From: Paracoccus denitrificans | Lineage (GTDB): Bacteria; Pseudomonadota; Alphaproteobacteria; Rhodobacterales; Rhodobacteraceae | NCBI RefSeq assembly: GCF_900100045.1 | Contig: NZ_FNEA01000007.1 | Span: forward strand, 1 to 64,000 | Direction of reading: 5' to 3' | Length of the DNA stretch: 64,000 nucleotides | Shown: positions 1 through 9,033 of the stretch, piece after piece | Layout of the letters: each line of letters begins with the position of its first letter | Numbering within the stretch: the stretch's first letter is position 1 | The notes under the pieces: generated by a model | Seen by the model: the letters and a program-made list of their open reading frames with translations, nothing else | What the model was told of the DNA's origin: nothing | Databases searched by the model: none | Translations under genes and position numbers: made by a program

Positions 1-1
1 G

Positions 2-886
2 ATCATCGACGGCAAGGCTTTTGCTTCTGGTGTCCGGGGCCGCGTTGCGTCGGCGGTTGCCGGGCTGGAGGCCGCGCACGGGGTGGTGCCGGGGCTGGCG
101 GTGGTGCTGGTGGGCGAGGATCCGGCGAGCCAGGTCTATGTCCGCAACAAGGGCATCCAGACCCGCGAGGCCGGCATGGCGAGCTTCGAGCACAAGCTGC
201 CGGCCGAGACGGCGCAGGCCGAACTCATGGCGCTGATTGAACGGCTCAACGCTGATCCGGCCGTCCATGGCATCCTGGTGCAGCTGCCGCTGCCCCGGCA
301 CATGGATGCCGAGGCGGTGATCAACGCCATCGACCCGAAGAAGGACGTGGACGGCTTCCATGTCCTGAACGTGGGCCTGCTGGGGACCGGGCAGAAGGCC
401 ATGGTGCCCTGCACGCCGCTGGGCTGCCTGATGCTGTTGCGCGACACGCTGGGCGATCTGTCCGGGCTGAACGCGGTGGTGGTCGGGCGCTCGAACATCG
501 TCGGCAAGCCGATGGCGCAGCTGCTCCTGAACGAAAGCTGCACGGTGACCATCGCGCATTCGCGCACCCGCGACCTGGCCGGGCTGTGCCGGACGGCCGA
601 CATCCTGGTCGCGGCGGTGGGCCGGCCGCGGATGATCCGCGGCGACTGGATCAAGCCGGGCGCCACGGTGATCGACGTGGGCATCAACCGCATCGAGGAG
701 GCGGGCCGCTCGCGCCTGGTCGGCGACGTGGACTTCGACAGCGCCGCGCCGGTGGCGGGCGCCATCACCCCGGTGCCGGGCGGCGTCGGGCCGATGACCA
801 TCGCCTGCCTGCTCGCGAATACGCTGACCGCCTGCTGCCGGGCCAACGGCCTGCCCGAGCCCGATTTCGCAGAGGCGGGGGGCTGA
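2..886 (+). CDS. folD: Bifunctional methylenetetrahydrofolate dehydrogenase/cyclohydrolase FolD (5' end cut off)
   Basis: Cytosolic enzyme that oxidises 5,10-methylene-THF with NADP and hydrolyses the product to 10-formyl-THF. The reading frame is open from base 2, so the true start lies left of the window; about 294 residues are visible, nearly the usual length. Family motifs are clear: the catalytic-lysine stretch SQVYVRNKG, the PKKDVDGFH segment, the nucleotide-binding [15 protein letters not shown] and the C-terminal [14 protein letters not shown]. An ATG at 83 exists but would delete the conserved N-terminal IIDGK segment, so it is not the start. It precedes purU on the same strand by 71 bases, so both folate one-carbon genes are probably co-transcribed. 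Confidence 0.97.
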
Positions 887-957
887 CCGCCTGACGGTTC
901 CCCGGATATGCGCACAAGAAGGAAATCAGGGCCCTTGCCCTTTCAGTGGAGAGCCAG

Positions 958-1842
958 ATGAAGAAATACACGCTGACGGTCGCCTGCCCCTCGACCCGCG
1001 GCATCGTCGCCACCGTGGCCGGCTTCCTGGCCGAGCACGGCTGCAACATCACCGATTCCAGCCAGTTCGACGACATCGAGACCGGGCGCTTCTTCATGCG
1101 CGTCAGCTTCGTCTCCGAGGAAGGCGTGGGGCTCGAGGAGTTGCGCGCGGGCCTGGCCGAGCCGGCCAAGCCCTTCGACATGGACTATGCCATCCATGAC
1201 GAGGCCGAGAAGATGAAGGTGGTGATCATGGTCAGCCGCTTCGGCCATTGCCTGAACGACCTTCTGTATCGCTGGCGCATCGGGGCGCTGCCGATCGAGA
1301 TCGTGGCGGTGATCTCGAACCACATGGACTACCAGAAGGTGGTGGTGAACCACGACATCCCCTTCCACTGCATCAAGGTCACGAGGGAGAACAAGCCGCA
1401 GGCCGAGGCGCAGCTGATGCAGGTGGTCGAGGATTCGGGCGCCGAACTGGTGGTTCTGGCGCGCTACATGCAGGTGCTGTCGGATGCCCTGTGCAGGAAG
1501 ATGTCGGGGCGGATCATCAATATCCACCATTCCTTCCTGCCCAGCTTCAAGGGCGCCAACCCCTACAAGCAGGCCTTCGAGCGCGGGGTGAAGCTGATCG
1601 GCGCGACCAGCCATTACGTCACCGCCGACCTGGACGAGGGCCCGATCATCGAGCAGGACATCATCCGGGTAACGCATGCGCAATCGCCCGAGGACTACGT
1701 CTCGCTGGGCCGCGACGTGGAGAGCCAGGTTCTGGCCCGCGCCATCCACGCCCATATCCATCGCCGGGTGTTCCTGAACGGCAACAAGACCGTGGTCTTC
1801 CCCGCCTCGCCCGGCAGCTACGCCAGCGAGCGCATGGGCTGA
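958..1842 (+). CDS. purU: Formyltetrahydrofolate deformylase
   Basis: Hydrolyses 10-formyl-THF to THF and formate, balancing one-carbon pools and feeding formate-dependent purine synthesis. The 294-residue protein has an N-terminal ACT domain (about residues 3-75) and a formyltransferase-type domain (about 86-280). The catalytic neighbourhood NIHHSFLPSFKG (188-199) and the Asp of DLDEGPII (about 226) are present. An in-frame GTG lies at 946, but the ATG at 958 follows a GGAGAG ribosome site and gives the usual MKKYTLT start, so I prefer it. Downstream of folD, and followed by an intrinsic terminator. Confidence 0.96.
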   Translation: MKKYTLTVACPSTRGIVATVAGFLAEHGCNITDSSQFDDIETGRFFMRVSFVSEEGVGLEELRAGLAEPAKPFDMDYAIHDEAEKMKVVIMVSRFGHCLNDLLYRWRIGALPIEIVAVISNHMDYQKVVVNHDIPFHCIKVTRENKPQAEAQLMQVVEDSGAELVVLARYMQVLSDALCRKMSGRIINIHHSFLPSFKGANPYKQAFERGVKLIGATSHYVTADLDEGPIIEQDIIRVTHAQSPEDYVSLGRDVESQVLARAIHAHIHRRVFLNGNKTVVFPASPGSYASERMG

Positions 1843-1852
1843 GAGCGGCACG

Positions 1853-1876
1853 GGGCAGCCATCGGGCCGCCCTTTT
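1853..1876 (+). terminator. Intrinsic terminator after purU
   Basis: GGGCAGCC and GGCCGCCC form an eight-pair stem with one mismatch and an ATCG loop, followed by TTTT. It starts 11 bases after the purU stop codon. Confidence 0.6.
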
Positions 1877-1887
1877 CGCGCCCGCCG

Positions 1888-1940
1888 CTTCTTCGTTCGA
1901 AAAATACTCCCGCCGGAGGCAAGGCGCCGAAGCCGGCGCC
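1888..1940 (+). repeat. Conserved intergenic box (copy a) plus hairpin
   Basis: The 23-base box at 1888-1910 (CTTCTTCGTTC, three variable bases, AAATACTCC) belongs to a family seen eight times in this window. It lies 45 bases after the purU stop in sense orientation, in the convergent purU/sulP gap. A GGCGCC-GAAGCC-GGCGCC hairpin follows at 1923-1940. Confidence 0.7.
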
Positions 1941-1956
1941 GGGCGGGAAGAACCGG

Positions 1957-3636
1957 CTACGAACCGTGACGCCGCCGCAACGCATCCTCAACCGTCGGCG
2001 CGTAATGCATAAGCGGACGGCGCAGCCCGTGGGTCAGCAGCACCCGGCGGATGTCTCGGCTGGTCCCGGTCGCCCACAGCGCGATGCCGCGGCGCTGCGC
2101 CTTGTGCGCCAGCCCCTCGATCATGTTGGCGCCGGTCGAATCCAGGAAGGGCACGGCGCTGAAATCCACCACCAGCACCCGGAACCCGTCCTGGATACGA
2201 TCCAGAACCGAGCCGATCGAGGCCGTGGCGCCAAAGAACAGCGCCCCCGAGATGCGATAGACCACCACGTCGCGCGGGTGCGGCTGGTCCGGGCGCGGCT
2301 GGGCGCTGTCGGCCATGTCGGTGCCGACCAGTGCCTCGACCCCCACGGCCTGGCTCATGCGCTGGATGAACAGCACCGAACCAAGCGCCAGGCCCGTGAC
2401 GATGGCCTCGGTCAGGTCGCGGAAGATCGTCAACCCGAAGGTGACCAGCAGCACCGCCGCCTCGCCCCAGCCCGAGCGCAGCAGGATGGCGATGGCAGGT
2501 TTCTCGATCATGTTCCAGGCGACGACCGCCAGCACGCCGGCCAGTGCTGCCAGCGGGATATACGACGCCAGCGGCGCCGCCAGCAGCATGAAGCCCAGCA
2601 GGAACAGCGCATGCAGCATCCCCGCCACCGGCCCATGCGCGCCCGCGCGCACATTGGTCGCGGTGCGGGCGATGGTGCCGGTGACGCAGATGCCGCCGAA
2701 CAGCGCCGAGCCCATGTTGGCCACGCCCTGCGCCACCAGCTCGCAATTCGAACGGTGGCGACGGCCGGTCATGCCATCCGCGACCACTGCAGAAAGCAGC
2801 GATTCGATGGCGCCCAGCAATGTCAGCGACACCGCGGCGGGCAGGAGCGTCATGGCCCTGTCCAGCGAGAATTCCGGCAACGAGGGGGCCGGCAGGGTCG
2901 AGGGGATGCCGCCGAAGCGGCTGCCGATGGTTGCGACATCCGCCCCCGTAGCTGCGGTGAAGCCTGCCGCCAGCGCCACGGCGATCAGCATGCCGGGCCA
3001 GTGCGGCCGGGCGCGCTTCAACCCCAGGATTACCGCGACGGTCCCCAGCGCGATCCCCAGTGCCGCGGGGCTGAGGCTGGCGCGGGCCTGCCAGAGGGCG
3101 GGGATCTTTTCGACCAGCTCGCCCGGCTCATGCGCCAGCGTCAGGCCGAAGATCTCCTTCAGCTGGCTGGTGAAGATGATGACGGCGATGCCGGCGGTAA
3201 AGCCGACCGTCACCGGAAAGGGGATGAACTTGATGAAGGTGCCCAGCCGCAAGAACCCGATGGCGACCAGCATCAGCCCCGACATGAAGGTCGCAAGGAT
3301 CAGCCCGGACATGCCGTGCTGCGCTACGATCCCCGCCACCAGCACGATGAAGGCCCCCGCCGGTCCGCCGATCTGGTAGCGCGAGCCGCCAAGCGCCGAA
3401 ACCAGGAAGCCGCCGATGATGGCGGTATAGAGCCCCTGCGCCGGGCTCGCCCCGGATGCGATGGCGATGGCCATGCTGAGCGGCAGCGCCACGATGGCGA
3501 CGGTCAACCCGGCCAGGGCGTCGGCGCGCAACTGCGCGGCGCCATAGCCTTCGCGCAGGACGGTGATCAGTTTCGGGGTGAACAGCGGCGCAAATCCGGG
3601 CGCTGCGATTGCCTGCTGGTTCATCTGGGGCCGCAC
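1957..3636 (-). CDS. SulP-family anion transporter with C-terminal STAS domain
   Basis: Inner-membrane carrier of the SulP/SLC26 family (sulfate, bicarbonate or related anions; substrate not readable from sequence). The 559-residue protein has the N-terminal signature LAGLTVAIVALPLSMAIAIA, the GPAGAF motif, about a dozen hydrophobic segments to residue 420 or so, then a cytosolic STAS domain carrying DFSAVPFLDSTGANMIEGL, the usual anti-sigma-antagonist-like helix-turn site. Starts at Met1 or Met5 (MNQQ) are both possible. It is preceded on the same strand, 54 bases away, by a small HTH gene that may regulate it. No carbonic anhydrase gene lies next to it, so a bicarbonate role has no contextual support. 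Confidence 0.93.
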   Translation of the reverse strand: MRPQMNQQAIAAPGFAPLFTPKLITVLREGYGAAQLRADALAGLTVAIVALPLSMAIAIASGASPAQGLYTAIIGGFLVSALGGSRYQIGGPAGAFIVLVAGIVAQHGMSGLILATFMSGLMLVAIGFLRLGTFIKFIPFPVTVGFTAGIAVIIFTSQLKEIFGLTLAHEPGELVEKIPALWQARASLSPAALGIALGTVAVILGLKRARPHWPGMLIAVALAAGFTAATGADVATIGSRFGGIPSTLPAPSLPEFSLDRAMTLLPAAVSLTLLGAIESLLSAVVADGMTGRRHRSNCELVAQGVANMGSALFGGICVTGTIARTATNVRAGAHGPVAGMLHALFLLGFMLLAAPLASYIPLAALAGVLAVVAWNMIEKPAIAILLRSGWGEAAVLLVTFGLTIFRDLTEAIVTGLALGSVLFIQRMSQAVGVEALVGTDMADSAQPRPDQPHPRDVVVYRISGALFFGATASIGSVLDRIQDGFRVLVVDFSAVPFLDSTGANMIEGLAHKAQRRGIALWATGTSRDIRRVLLTHGLRRPLMHYAPTVEDALRRRHGS

Positions 3637-3690
3637 CTTGGTGAAAGAGGCGGCGGGATCGTCGGCTTTCGTCGGCGGTCGCCGTCGCGA

Positions 3691-3948
3691 TTACGTCTGC
3701 GGACCGGATTTCAGCCGCACGCCGCGCCCGCCCGACGGGCTGGCGGCGCCTTCGCCGATCAGCTCGATCCCGGCGGCCTCCAGCGCCTCGACCACGCGGG
3801 TCAGGCTTTCGACCACGCCGCGCACATTGCCGTCGCTGGCCTCCATGCGCTGGATGGTCGGGACCGACAGGCCAGAGAGTTCGGCGAGCCGCTTCTGGTC
3901 GATGCCAAGCAGGGCACGCGCCGCACGCATCTGGGCCGAGGTCATCAT
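3691..3948 (-). CDS. Small XRE-type helix-turn-helix regulator
   Basis: An 85-residue DNA-binding protein. Residues 6-60 or so form a Cro/CI-type HTH: the segment ARALLGIDQKRLAELSGLS holds helices 2-3 and is followed by VPTIQRMEAS. The C-terminal 25 residues are glycine- and arginine-rich and probably disordered. It is transcribed toward sulP with a 54-base gap and is probably the first gene of a two-gene unit. Its promoter overlaps two palindromic octamers, which fits autoregulation. The regulated target beyond itself and sulP cannot be told from sequence. ATG codons at 3948 and 3945 both fit. Confidence 0.85.
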   Translation of the reverse strand: MMTSAQMRAARALLGIDQKRLAELSGLSVPTIQRMEASDGNVRGVVESLTRVVEALEAAGIELIGEGAASPSGGRGVRLKSGPQT

Positions 3949-3976
3949 GCAGTGATTTCCAATCCTTGATTATGGA

Positions 3977-4005
3977 TGTCTAGCATGGCGATCATGATAT
4001 TTCAA
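3977..4005 (-). promoter_or_regulatory. Sigma-70-type promoter of the XRE gene
   Basis: On the minus strand TTGAAA (4005-4000) is separated by 17 bases from TAGACA (3982-3977), about 30 bases upstream of the HTH start codon. Confidence 0.5.
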
Positions 4006-4015
4006 ACATCATGAT
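3991..4015. promoter_or_regulatory. Paired palindromic octamers, probable operator
   Basis: ATCATGAT occurs at 3991-3998 and 4008-4015. Each copy is a perfect palindrome and their centres are 17 bases apart. They bracket the -35 hexamer of the XRE gene, a typical layout for a self-repressing dimeric HTH protein. Confidence 0.55.
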
Positions 4016-4036
4016 TGGGTGGCGGTGCATGGATGC

Positions 4037-4060
4037 AAAAAGACCCCCGCGAAGGGGGCC
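4037..4060 (-). terminator. Intrinsic terminator of the TonB-dependent receptor gene
   Basis: On the minus strand GGCCCCC-TTCGC-GGGGGTC forms a seven-pair stem followed by TTTTT, 32 bases past the receptor stop codon. Confidence 0.85.
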
Positions 4061-4092
4061 TTTGCTGTTCGTATGCCCGGGTGGGCAGGAGG

Positions 4093-6090
4093 TCAGAACT
4101 TCATCGTCGTGCCCAGCGTGATCGTGCGGCCGGGCGCCCAGACTGGCTCGATCCCACCCCGGCTGTCATTCGCAGCAAAGCCGGAACGCTCGTAATAGTT
4201 CTTGTCGAACAGGTTATCGACGCTGAGCCGGACTGCCAGGTTCTCATATGCCTGGGGCGTCCACTCGGCATAGGCGTTGACCACGGTATAGGACGGTTGC
4301 TTGTAGTAGGTCGTGCCGTTGACGACCCGCTCGTCGATCGAGCCTGCCCATTCCACCGAGGCGCCCAGGACCGTGTTCCATGCCGGCAGTTCGTGATCGA
4401 CCCAGAGCGTGGCGGTTTCGCCCACCGGCATGAAGTAGACGCCGTTGTTGGGCAGGACATCGTCACCATCGCCGGTCACGTCCGCCTTGGTGAAGGAGGC
4501 GCCGATTCTGGTGGGGCCAAAATCATAGGCGCCGTGCAGGGTGACGCCCTTGCTGCGGTATTCCTCGGTGCGGTTGGTCAGCATGGTTGAGGATTCATAG
4601 CTCAGCAATCCATCGATCTTCGTGTCGAAGAAAGTGATACCGGCCTGCCAGGCATCGCCGCCGAAGTTCGCACCGAGCTTGAGGTTCTTGGCCGTGCCCG
4701 TGTCCAGGTCCGGGTCGGTGATGAACGCGTCATTGCGGGCATGGACATAGCCATAATCGCCGATGACGTAACCCAGCCAGGTGCGCGAAGCACCCGCGAA
4801 AACCTCGATACTGTCGTTGACGCGATACGCGATGGTGCCATTCACGCTCGCACCGGAATCGCTGAACCGCTCGCCGTTCCAATCGGTAAAGCGATGCGCG
4901 TCGTAGCGGACGCCGGTCGAAAGGCTGAAGCCGTTCTGGAACTCGAACCGACCCTGGGTGAAGATCCCGATCTGGCTGGTCGAGAAGTTGCGGTAACGGC
5001 GGTCGGCATTGGCTCCGTCGCCGTAGTTGTCGGTAGCGTAGTCGTGTTCGTTGAAATCGACCCCTGCGGTGATCTTGCCGGCACCGATCGTAAAGGTGTT
5101 CTGCACCTTCCCGCCGAACTGGTCCTCGTTGAATATCGCGTCACCGTTGTTGCCGCGCGCGCCCGTGGCGTAGTTCGGCCGCCAGTATTCGTATTGGCTG
5201 AAGTAAAGCGAAACCTCGGGATCCCACATGTCTGTCGGATCGGTTGACGTATAGGTGAGTTTGACCGTGTCGCGGCTGACCTTCAGCGGATAGACCTCGT
5301 CGCCGGCAAGGCCCATGTTTGCCTTGATCAGACGATCGGCCTCGTCGCGGCTGCGCTCCAGGCCAAGCTCGATCCGGTGCCCCTCGAACTCATAGCCCAG
5401 CTTGGCCAAGACATTGCGCGCCGCAGGTTCGGTGCCCAGAATCTCGTTGCCGTCGCCGTTGTCGTAATTGTCACCGTCCGAACCGTGGGCCATGATGAAC
5501 CAGTCGAACCCGCCGCTACGGCCATAGCCGGCAAGGCTGCCCGAGATGCCGCGACCATTCGAGCCATAGGAAAGTGCTGCACGACCGCCGACGTTCTGCC
5601 CCGCTTCCAGCAGATCGAGTGCGCCCACCGTCTCGTAGCGCAGCGCACCCGCTGCGGCGGCAAAACCAGAGTCGGCGGCTGCTGCGCCGGCCTCGACCTC
5701 GACCGATTTCAGGAAGGCCGGGTCGATCACGTTCGAGCCGGTGTGGTGCCAGCTGGTCTGTGCTTGCGGCACGCCGTCCACGGTAACGGCAAGCAGCGAT
5801 TGCTCGATACCGAAGACGCTGACCTTCTTGGCAGGTCCGCCACCACCGGAAACGGTGATGGAGGATTCACGAGAGAACAGCTCCGAGATGTCGGCGGGCT
5901 GCATTGCCTCGATGTCCTCGGCCGTGACGGATACGCCGCCGGTCGCCTCGACGTTCTCCTGGCCATTGGCGACCAAGGTGATCGGATTCAGGATGACGGT
6001 CTCGGCGTTCTGGCCGTCCTGGGCGTAAAGGGCTGTCGCGAGGGCAAGCGAGGACACGCCCGCCAGCGGGATGATACGGCGCAATTTCAT
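4093..6090 (-). CDS. TonB-dependent outer-membrane receptor
   Basis: A 665-residue outer-membrane beta-barrel importer powered by TonB-ExbBD. The start at 6090 ([12 protein letters not shown]) gives a signal peptide cleaved near LYAQDG; a longer open frame to 6261 would bury it. A TonB-box-like segment [10 protein letters not shown] follows, then a plug domain (about residues 40-150, with [21 protein letters not shown] and the VTVDGVPQ strand), then the barrel ending in the usual terminal Phe (TLGTTMKF). The plug resembles haem/siderophore receptors of the haemoglobin-receptor class, but I see no diagnostic haem motif, so the ligand is unassigned. It stands alone with its own promoter and terminator; no transport partner genes are adjacent. 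Confidence 0.9.
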   Translation of the reverse strand: MKLRRIIPLAGVSSLALATALYAQDGQNAETVILNPITLVANGQENVEATGGVSVTAEDIEAMQPADISELFSRESSITVSGGGGPAKKVSVFGIEQSLLAVTVDGVPQAQTSWHHTGSNVIDPAFLKSVEVEAGAAAADSGFAAAAGALRYETVGALDLLEAGQNVGGRAALSYGSNGRGISGSLAGYGRSGGFDWFIMAHGSDGDNYDNGDGNEILGTEPAARNVLAKLGYEFEGHRIELGLERSRDEADRLIKANMGLAGDEVYPLKVSRDTVKLTYTSTDPTDMWDPEVSLYFSQYEYWRPNYATGARGNNGDAIFNEDQFGGKVQNTFTIGAGKITAGVDFNEHDYATDNYGDGANADRRYRNFSTSQIGIFTQGRFEFQNGFSLSTGVRYDAHRFTDWNGERFSDSGASVNGTIAYRVNDSIEVFAGASRTWLGYVIGDYGYVHARNDAFITDPDLDTGTAKNLKLGANFGGDAWQAGITFFDTKIDGLLSYESSTMLTNRTEEYRSKGVTLHGAYDFGPTRIGASFTKADVTGDGDDVLPNNGVYFMPVGETATLWVDHELPAWNTVLGASVEWAGSIDERVVNGTTYYKQPSYTVVNAYAEWTPQAYENLAVRLSVDNLFDKNYYERSGFAANDSRGGIEPVWAPGRTITLGTTMKF

Positions 6091-6124
6091 GGTCACTGCC
6101 TTGATTCGTTCGAAACTGGCGCGA

Positions 6125-6152
6125 GTTATATGGCCGCTCCCGGGGTGCACAA
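6125..6152 (-). promoter_or_regulatory. Probable promoter of the TonB-dependent receptor
   Basis: Minus-strand TTGTGC (6152-6147), 16-base spacer, TATAAC (6130-6125), about 35 bases before the start codon. I looked for a classical Fur box nearby and saw none. Confidence 0.5.
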
Positions 6153-6334
6153 GTATTTTACTCGGATATCCCGCCCGATTTCGAGTGAAACGGTCGGGAT
6201 TGTTGCGCTTCTGCGCCACTGGCCGGCAAGGATGCGACGATGGGCCGCAGCCTGCCGACACCCGATGCCGGGGCTGGCGCAGGCGGGGGCAAAGGGGTTA
6301 CAGCAGGCCGAACCCGCAGCCCGAGAAGCCACAG

Positions 6335-6949
6335 ATGACCATCACCCTTTATCGAAACGACCTGCCGGACGATCTGGACCTGGGGCCGGTCGTGGCCATC
6401 GACACCGAGACGATGGGGCTCGACCCGCGCCGCGACCGGCTGTGCCTGGTGCAGCTGTCCTCGGGCGACGGCAACGCGCACCTGGTGCAGATCGCCAAGG
6501 GCCAGCGCGAGGCGCCGAACCTGGCGCGGATGCTGGCCGATCCCAAGGTGCTCAAGCTGTTCCATTTCGGCCGCTTCGACATCGCCGCGCTGGAGGCGGC
6601 CTTCGGCGTGGTGACGAAGCCGGTCTGGTGCACCAAGATCGCCTCGAAGATGGTGCGCACCTATACCGACCGGCACGGGCTGAAATACCTGCTTTCGGAA
6701 CTGGTCGGCGTCGACATCTCCAAGCAGCAGCAGACCAGCGACTGGGGCGCGGCCGAGCTGTCCGAGGCGCAGCTGGAATATGCCGCGTCGGACGTGCTTT
6801 ACCTGCATGCGCTGAAGGCCGAGCTGGAAAAGCGGCTGGCGCGCGAGGGGCGGCTGGGTCTGGCCCAGGCCTGTTTCGATTTCCTTCCCGCCCGCGCCCA
6901 TCTGGATCTGCTGGGCTGGGGGGATGAAAACGACATCTTTCATCACTAG
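6335..6949 (+). CDS. RNase D-like 3'-5' exonuclease, short form
   Basis: A 204-residue DEDDy-family exonuclease, probably acting on RNA 3' ends. Exo motifs are present: VVAIDTETMGLDP (Exo I, DxE), LFHFGRFDIAAL (Exo II) and YAASDVLYLHAL (Exo III, Tyr plus Asp). The protein ends after the exonuclease fold and lacks the HRDC domains of E. coli Rnd (about 375 residues); short forms like this are common in alphaproteobacteria. The start at 6335 (MTITLYRNDLP) fits family alignments, with a weak GAGAAG site upstream; the open frame extends to 6071 without support. It is the first gene of a plus-strand run into kdsD, 10 bases away. Confidence 0.9.
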   Translation: MTITLYRNDLPDDLDLGPVVAIDTETMGLDPRRDRLCLVQLSSGDGNAHLVQIAKGQREAPNLARMLADPKVLKLFHFGRFDIAALEAAFGVVTKPVWCTKIASKMVRTYTDRHGLKYLLSELVGVDISKQQQTSDWGAAELSEAQLEYAASDVLYLHALKAELEKRLAREGRLGLAQACFDFLPARAHLDLLGWGDENDIFHH

Positions 6950-6959
6950 GTAGCGGGCC

Positions 6960-7907
6960 ATGAGCGCATATCTCGATACCGCCCGCAGGGTGATCCGCAC
7001 CGAGGCCGAGGGGCTGGCCCTGCTGGCCGACGGCCTTAGCGACAGCTTCGACCGCGCGGTCGAGACCATCCTGGCCGCGCGCGGCAGGGTCGTCGTCTCG
7101 GGCATGGGCAAGTCCGGCCATGTCGGGCGCAAGATCGCGGCGACGCTGGCCTCGACCGGGACGCCGGCGCAATTCGTCCATCCGGCCGAGGCGAGCCATG
7201 GCGACCTGGGCATGGTGACGCAGGGCGACGTGGCGCTGGTGCTGTCCAATTCCGGCGAGACGCCCGAGATCGCCGATATCGTCGCCCATACCCGGCGCTT
7301 CCAGATCCCGCTGATCGGCGTCGCCGGGCGGCCGCAATCGACGCTGCTGCGCCAGGCCGACGTGGCGCTGGTCCTGCCGGCGGCGCCCGAGGCCTGCGGC
7401 ACCGGCATCGTGCCCACCACCTCGACCACCATGACCATGGCGCTGGGCGATGCGCTGGCCGTGGCGCTGATGGAGCACCGCCAGTTCACGCCCGAGCATT
7501 TCCGCACCTTCCATCCCGGCGGCAAGCTGGGCGCGAAACTGTCGCGGGTGGCCGACCTGATGCATCAGGACATGCCACTGGTCCCCGAGACCGCGCCCAT
7601 GGCCGAGGCGCTGCTGACCATCAGCCAGAAAAGCTTTGGCGTGACCGGCGTGACCGACGCCCGGGGGCGGCTGACCGGCATCATCACCGATGGCGACCTG
7701 CGGCGGCACATGCAGGGCCTTCTGGACCATAGCGCTGCCGAGGTGATGACCCGCAACCCGCGCACCATCGGTCCCGACCAGCTTGCCGAGGCGGCGCTGG
7801 CCGAGATGCAGGCGCGCCGCATCACCTGCCTGTTCGCCGTCACGCCCGAAGGCACGCCGGCGGGGCTGATCCATATCCACGATTTCCTGCGCACGGGGCT
7901 TGTCTGA
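6960..7907 (+). CDS. kdsD: D-arabinose 5-phosphate isomerase (KpsF/GutQ family)
   Basis: Isomerises ribulose 5-phosphate to arabinose 5-phosphate, the first committed step to KDO for lipopolysaccharide. The 315-residue protein has an N-terminal SIS sugar-isomerase domain (VVVSGMGKSGHVGRKIAATL, LVLSNSGETPEI, PTTSTTMTMALGDAL) and two C-terminal CBS domains (about 200-315), matching the family's size and order. Neighbours support the role: the LPS transport genes lptC, lptA and lptB follow directly and waaA, which uses KDO, lies elsewhere in this window at 42 kb. Confidence 0.95.
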   Translation: MSAYLDTARRVIRTEAEGLALLADGLSDSFDRAVETILAARGRVVVSGMGKSGHVGRKIAATLASTGTPAQFVHPAEASHGDLGMVTQGDVALVLSNSGETPEIADIVAHTRRFQIPLIGVAGRPQSTLLRQADVALVLPAAPEACGTGIVPTTSTTMTMALGDALAVALMEHRQFTPEHFRTFHPGGKLGAKLSRVADLMHQDMPLVPETAPMAEALLTISQKSFGVTGVTDARGRLTGIITDGDLRRHMQGLLDHSAAEVMTRNPRTIGPDQLAEAALAEMQARRITCLFAVTPEGTPAGLIHIHDFLRTGLV

Positions 7908-7909
7908 CG

Positions 7910-8491
7910 GTGACCACCCGCTCGCGCATCGTGGCCTGGTTGCGGGTGCTTTTGCCGCTGACCGCGCTGGCGATCCTGTCGGTGCTGTTCCTTCTGGGCC
8001 GCAAGCCCGACCCCGAGGCCAGCATTCCCTATGCCGATGTGGACCCGCGCGAACTGGCCGAGCGGCAGGCGGTGACCGGCCCGACCTATGCCGGCGTGAC
8101 CCGGGACGGCGCGCAACTGAGCATCTCGGCCGCCGAGGCCCGGCCGGGCGGCGATAAGGGCGAGGGCATCGCGCAGGCGGTGCACATGACCCTGCGCGCA
8201 CGGGACGGGCGGGCGGCCGATGTCAGTGCCGGGGCGGCCTCGCTTCAGGGCGAGCAGGTGCGGCTCGGCGAGGGCGTGCGCATGACCACCGCCGACGGCT
8301 GGGTGCTGACCGCGCCGGACCTGCTGGCCTCGACCACCGAGGGCAGGCTGGTGTCCGAGGACGAGGTCAATGTCCTCGCCCCTTTCGGCACCATGACCGC
8401 GGGCCGGATGGAACTGCGGCCCTCGGAGCAGGGCAGCGGCGATCACGTTCTTGATTTGAGTGGCGGAGTCCGCTTGATATACCGGCCATGA
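7910..8491 (+). CDS. lptC: LPS export protein LptC
   Basis: A 193-residue single-span inner-membrane protein that passes lipopolysaccharide from the LptBFG ABC complex to LptA. One hydrophobic segment (about residues 9-28, LRVLLPLTALAILSVLFLL) anchors a periplasmic beta-rich domain. GTG start, two bases after the kdsD stop, so translation is probably coupled. Sequence conservation in LptC is low; the call rests on size, topology and its place before lptA and lptB. Confidence 0.88.
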   Translation: MTTRSRIVAWLRVLLPLTALAILSVLFLLGRKPDPEASIPYADVDPRELAERQAVTGPTYAGVTRDGAQLSISAAEARPGGDKGEGIAQAVHMTLRARDGRAADVSAGAASLQGEQVRLGEGVRMTTADGWVLTAPDLLASTTEGRLVSEDEVNVLAPFGTMTAGRMELRPSEQGSGDHVLDLSGGVRLIYRP

Positions 8492-8543
8492 CCCGGCGCC
8501 TCATGCCGCGCAAGGGCCCCTCAGGAGCCAGAAAGGAAATCCG

Positions 8544-9029
8544 ATGATCCGGCCCCGACCGCTTTTGCCCGTGATCCTGTCGCTCGTGCTGGCGGCGGGC
8601 GCGGCTCTGGGGCAGACCGCCGGCTTCGGCAACGCGCAGGACATCAAGCAGCCGGTCGAGGTCACCGCCGATGCGCTGACGGTGGACCAGAAGACGGGCC
8701 GGGCGACCTTTTCCGGCAATGTGCTGATCGGGCAGGGGGCGATGCGGCTCTCGGCGGACAGCGTGACCGTGACCTATGCCCAGGGCGACCAGCGCCGCAT
8801 CAGCGCATTGCATGCCGAGGGCAACGTCACCCTGGCCAGCGGCGAGGACGCGGCCGAGGCGCAGGCGGCCGACTACGATGTCGAGACCGGAACCATCGTG
8901 CTGACCGGCGACGTGCTTCTGACCCAGGGCGGCAATCTGCTGGCGGGCGACAAGGTGACGGTGAACCTGGAAAGCGGCACCGCCAACGCCTCGGGCCGGG
9001 TGCGCAGCGTCCTGCAGCCGGAGAACTGA
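8544..9029 (+). CDS. lptA: LPS periplasmic bridge protein LptA
   Basis: A 161-residue OstA-like protein that forms the periplasmic bridge carrying LPS to LptD. It has a signal peptide (LLPVILSLVLAAGAALGQ) followed by the OstA domain: VEVTADALTVDQKTGRATF, FSGNVLIGQG, LSADSVTVTY, and DKVTVNLESG near the end. A GAAAGGAAA ribosome site precedes the ATG. The gene sits between lptC and lptB, four bases before lptB, as is standard in alphaproteobacteria. Confidence 0.94.
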   Translation: MIRPRPLLPVILSLVLAAGAALGQTAGFGNAQDIKQPVEVTADALTVDQKTGRATFSGNVLIGQGAMRLSADSVTVTYAQGDQRRISALHAEGNVTLASGEDAAEAQAADYDVETGTIVLTGDVLLTQGGNLLAGDKVTVNLESGTANASGRVRSVLQPEN

Positions 9030-9033
9030 CGCC

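Noticed and set aside
1966..3969. 667-codon open frame opposite sulP
   Set aside because: Antisense to the SulP/STAS protein and crosses the XRE gene and its promoter region.
6091..6334. Fur box upstream of the TonB-dependent receptor
   Set aside because: I looked for a 19-base inverted repeat of the GATAATGAT type and found only short AT-rich pieces (AAGTATTTTACTC), not enough to call.
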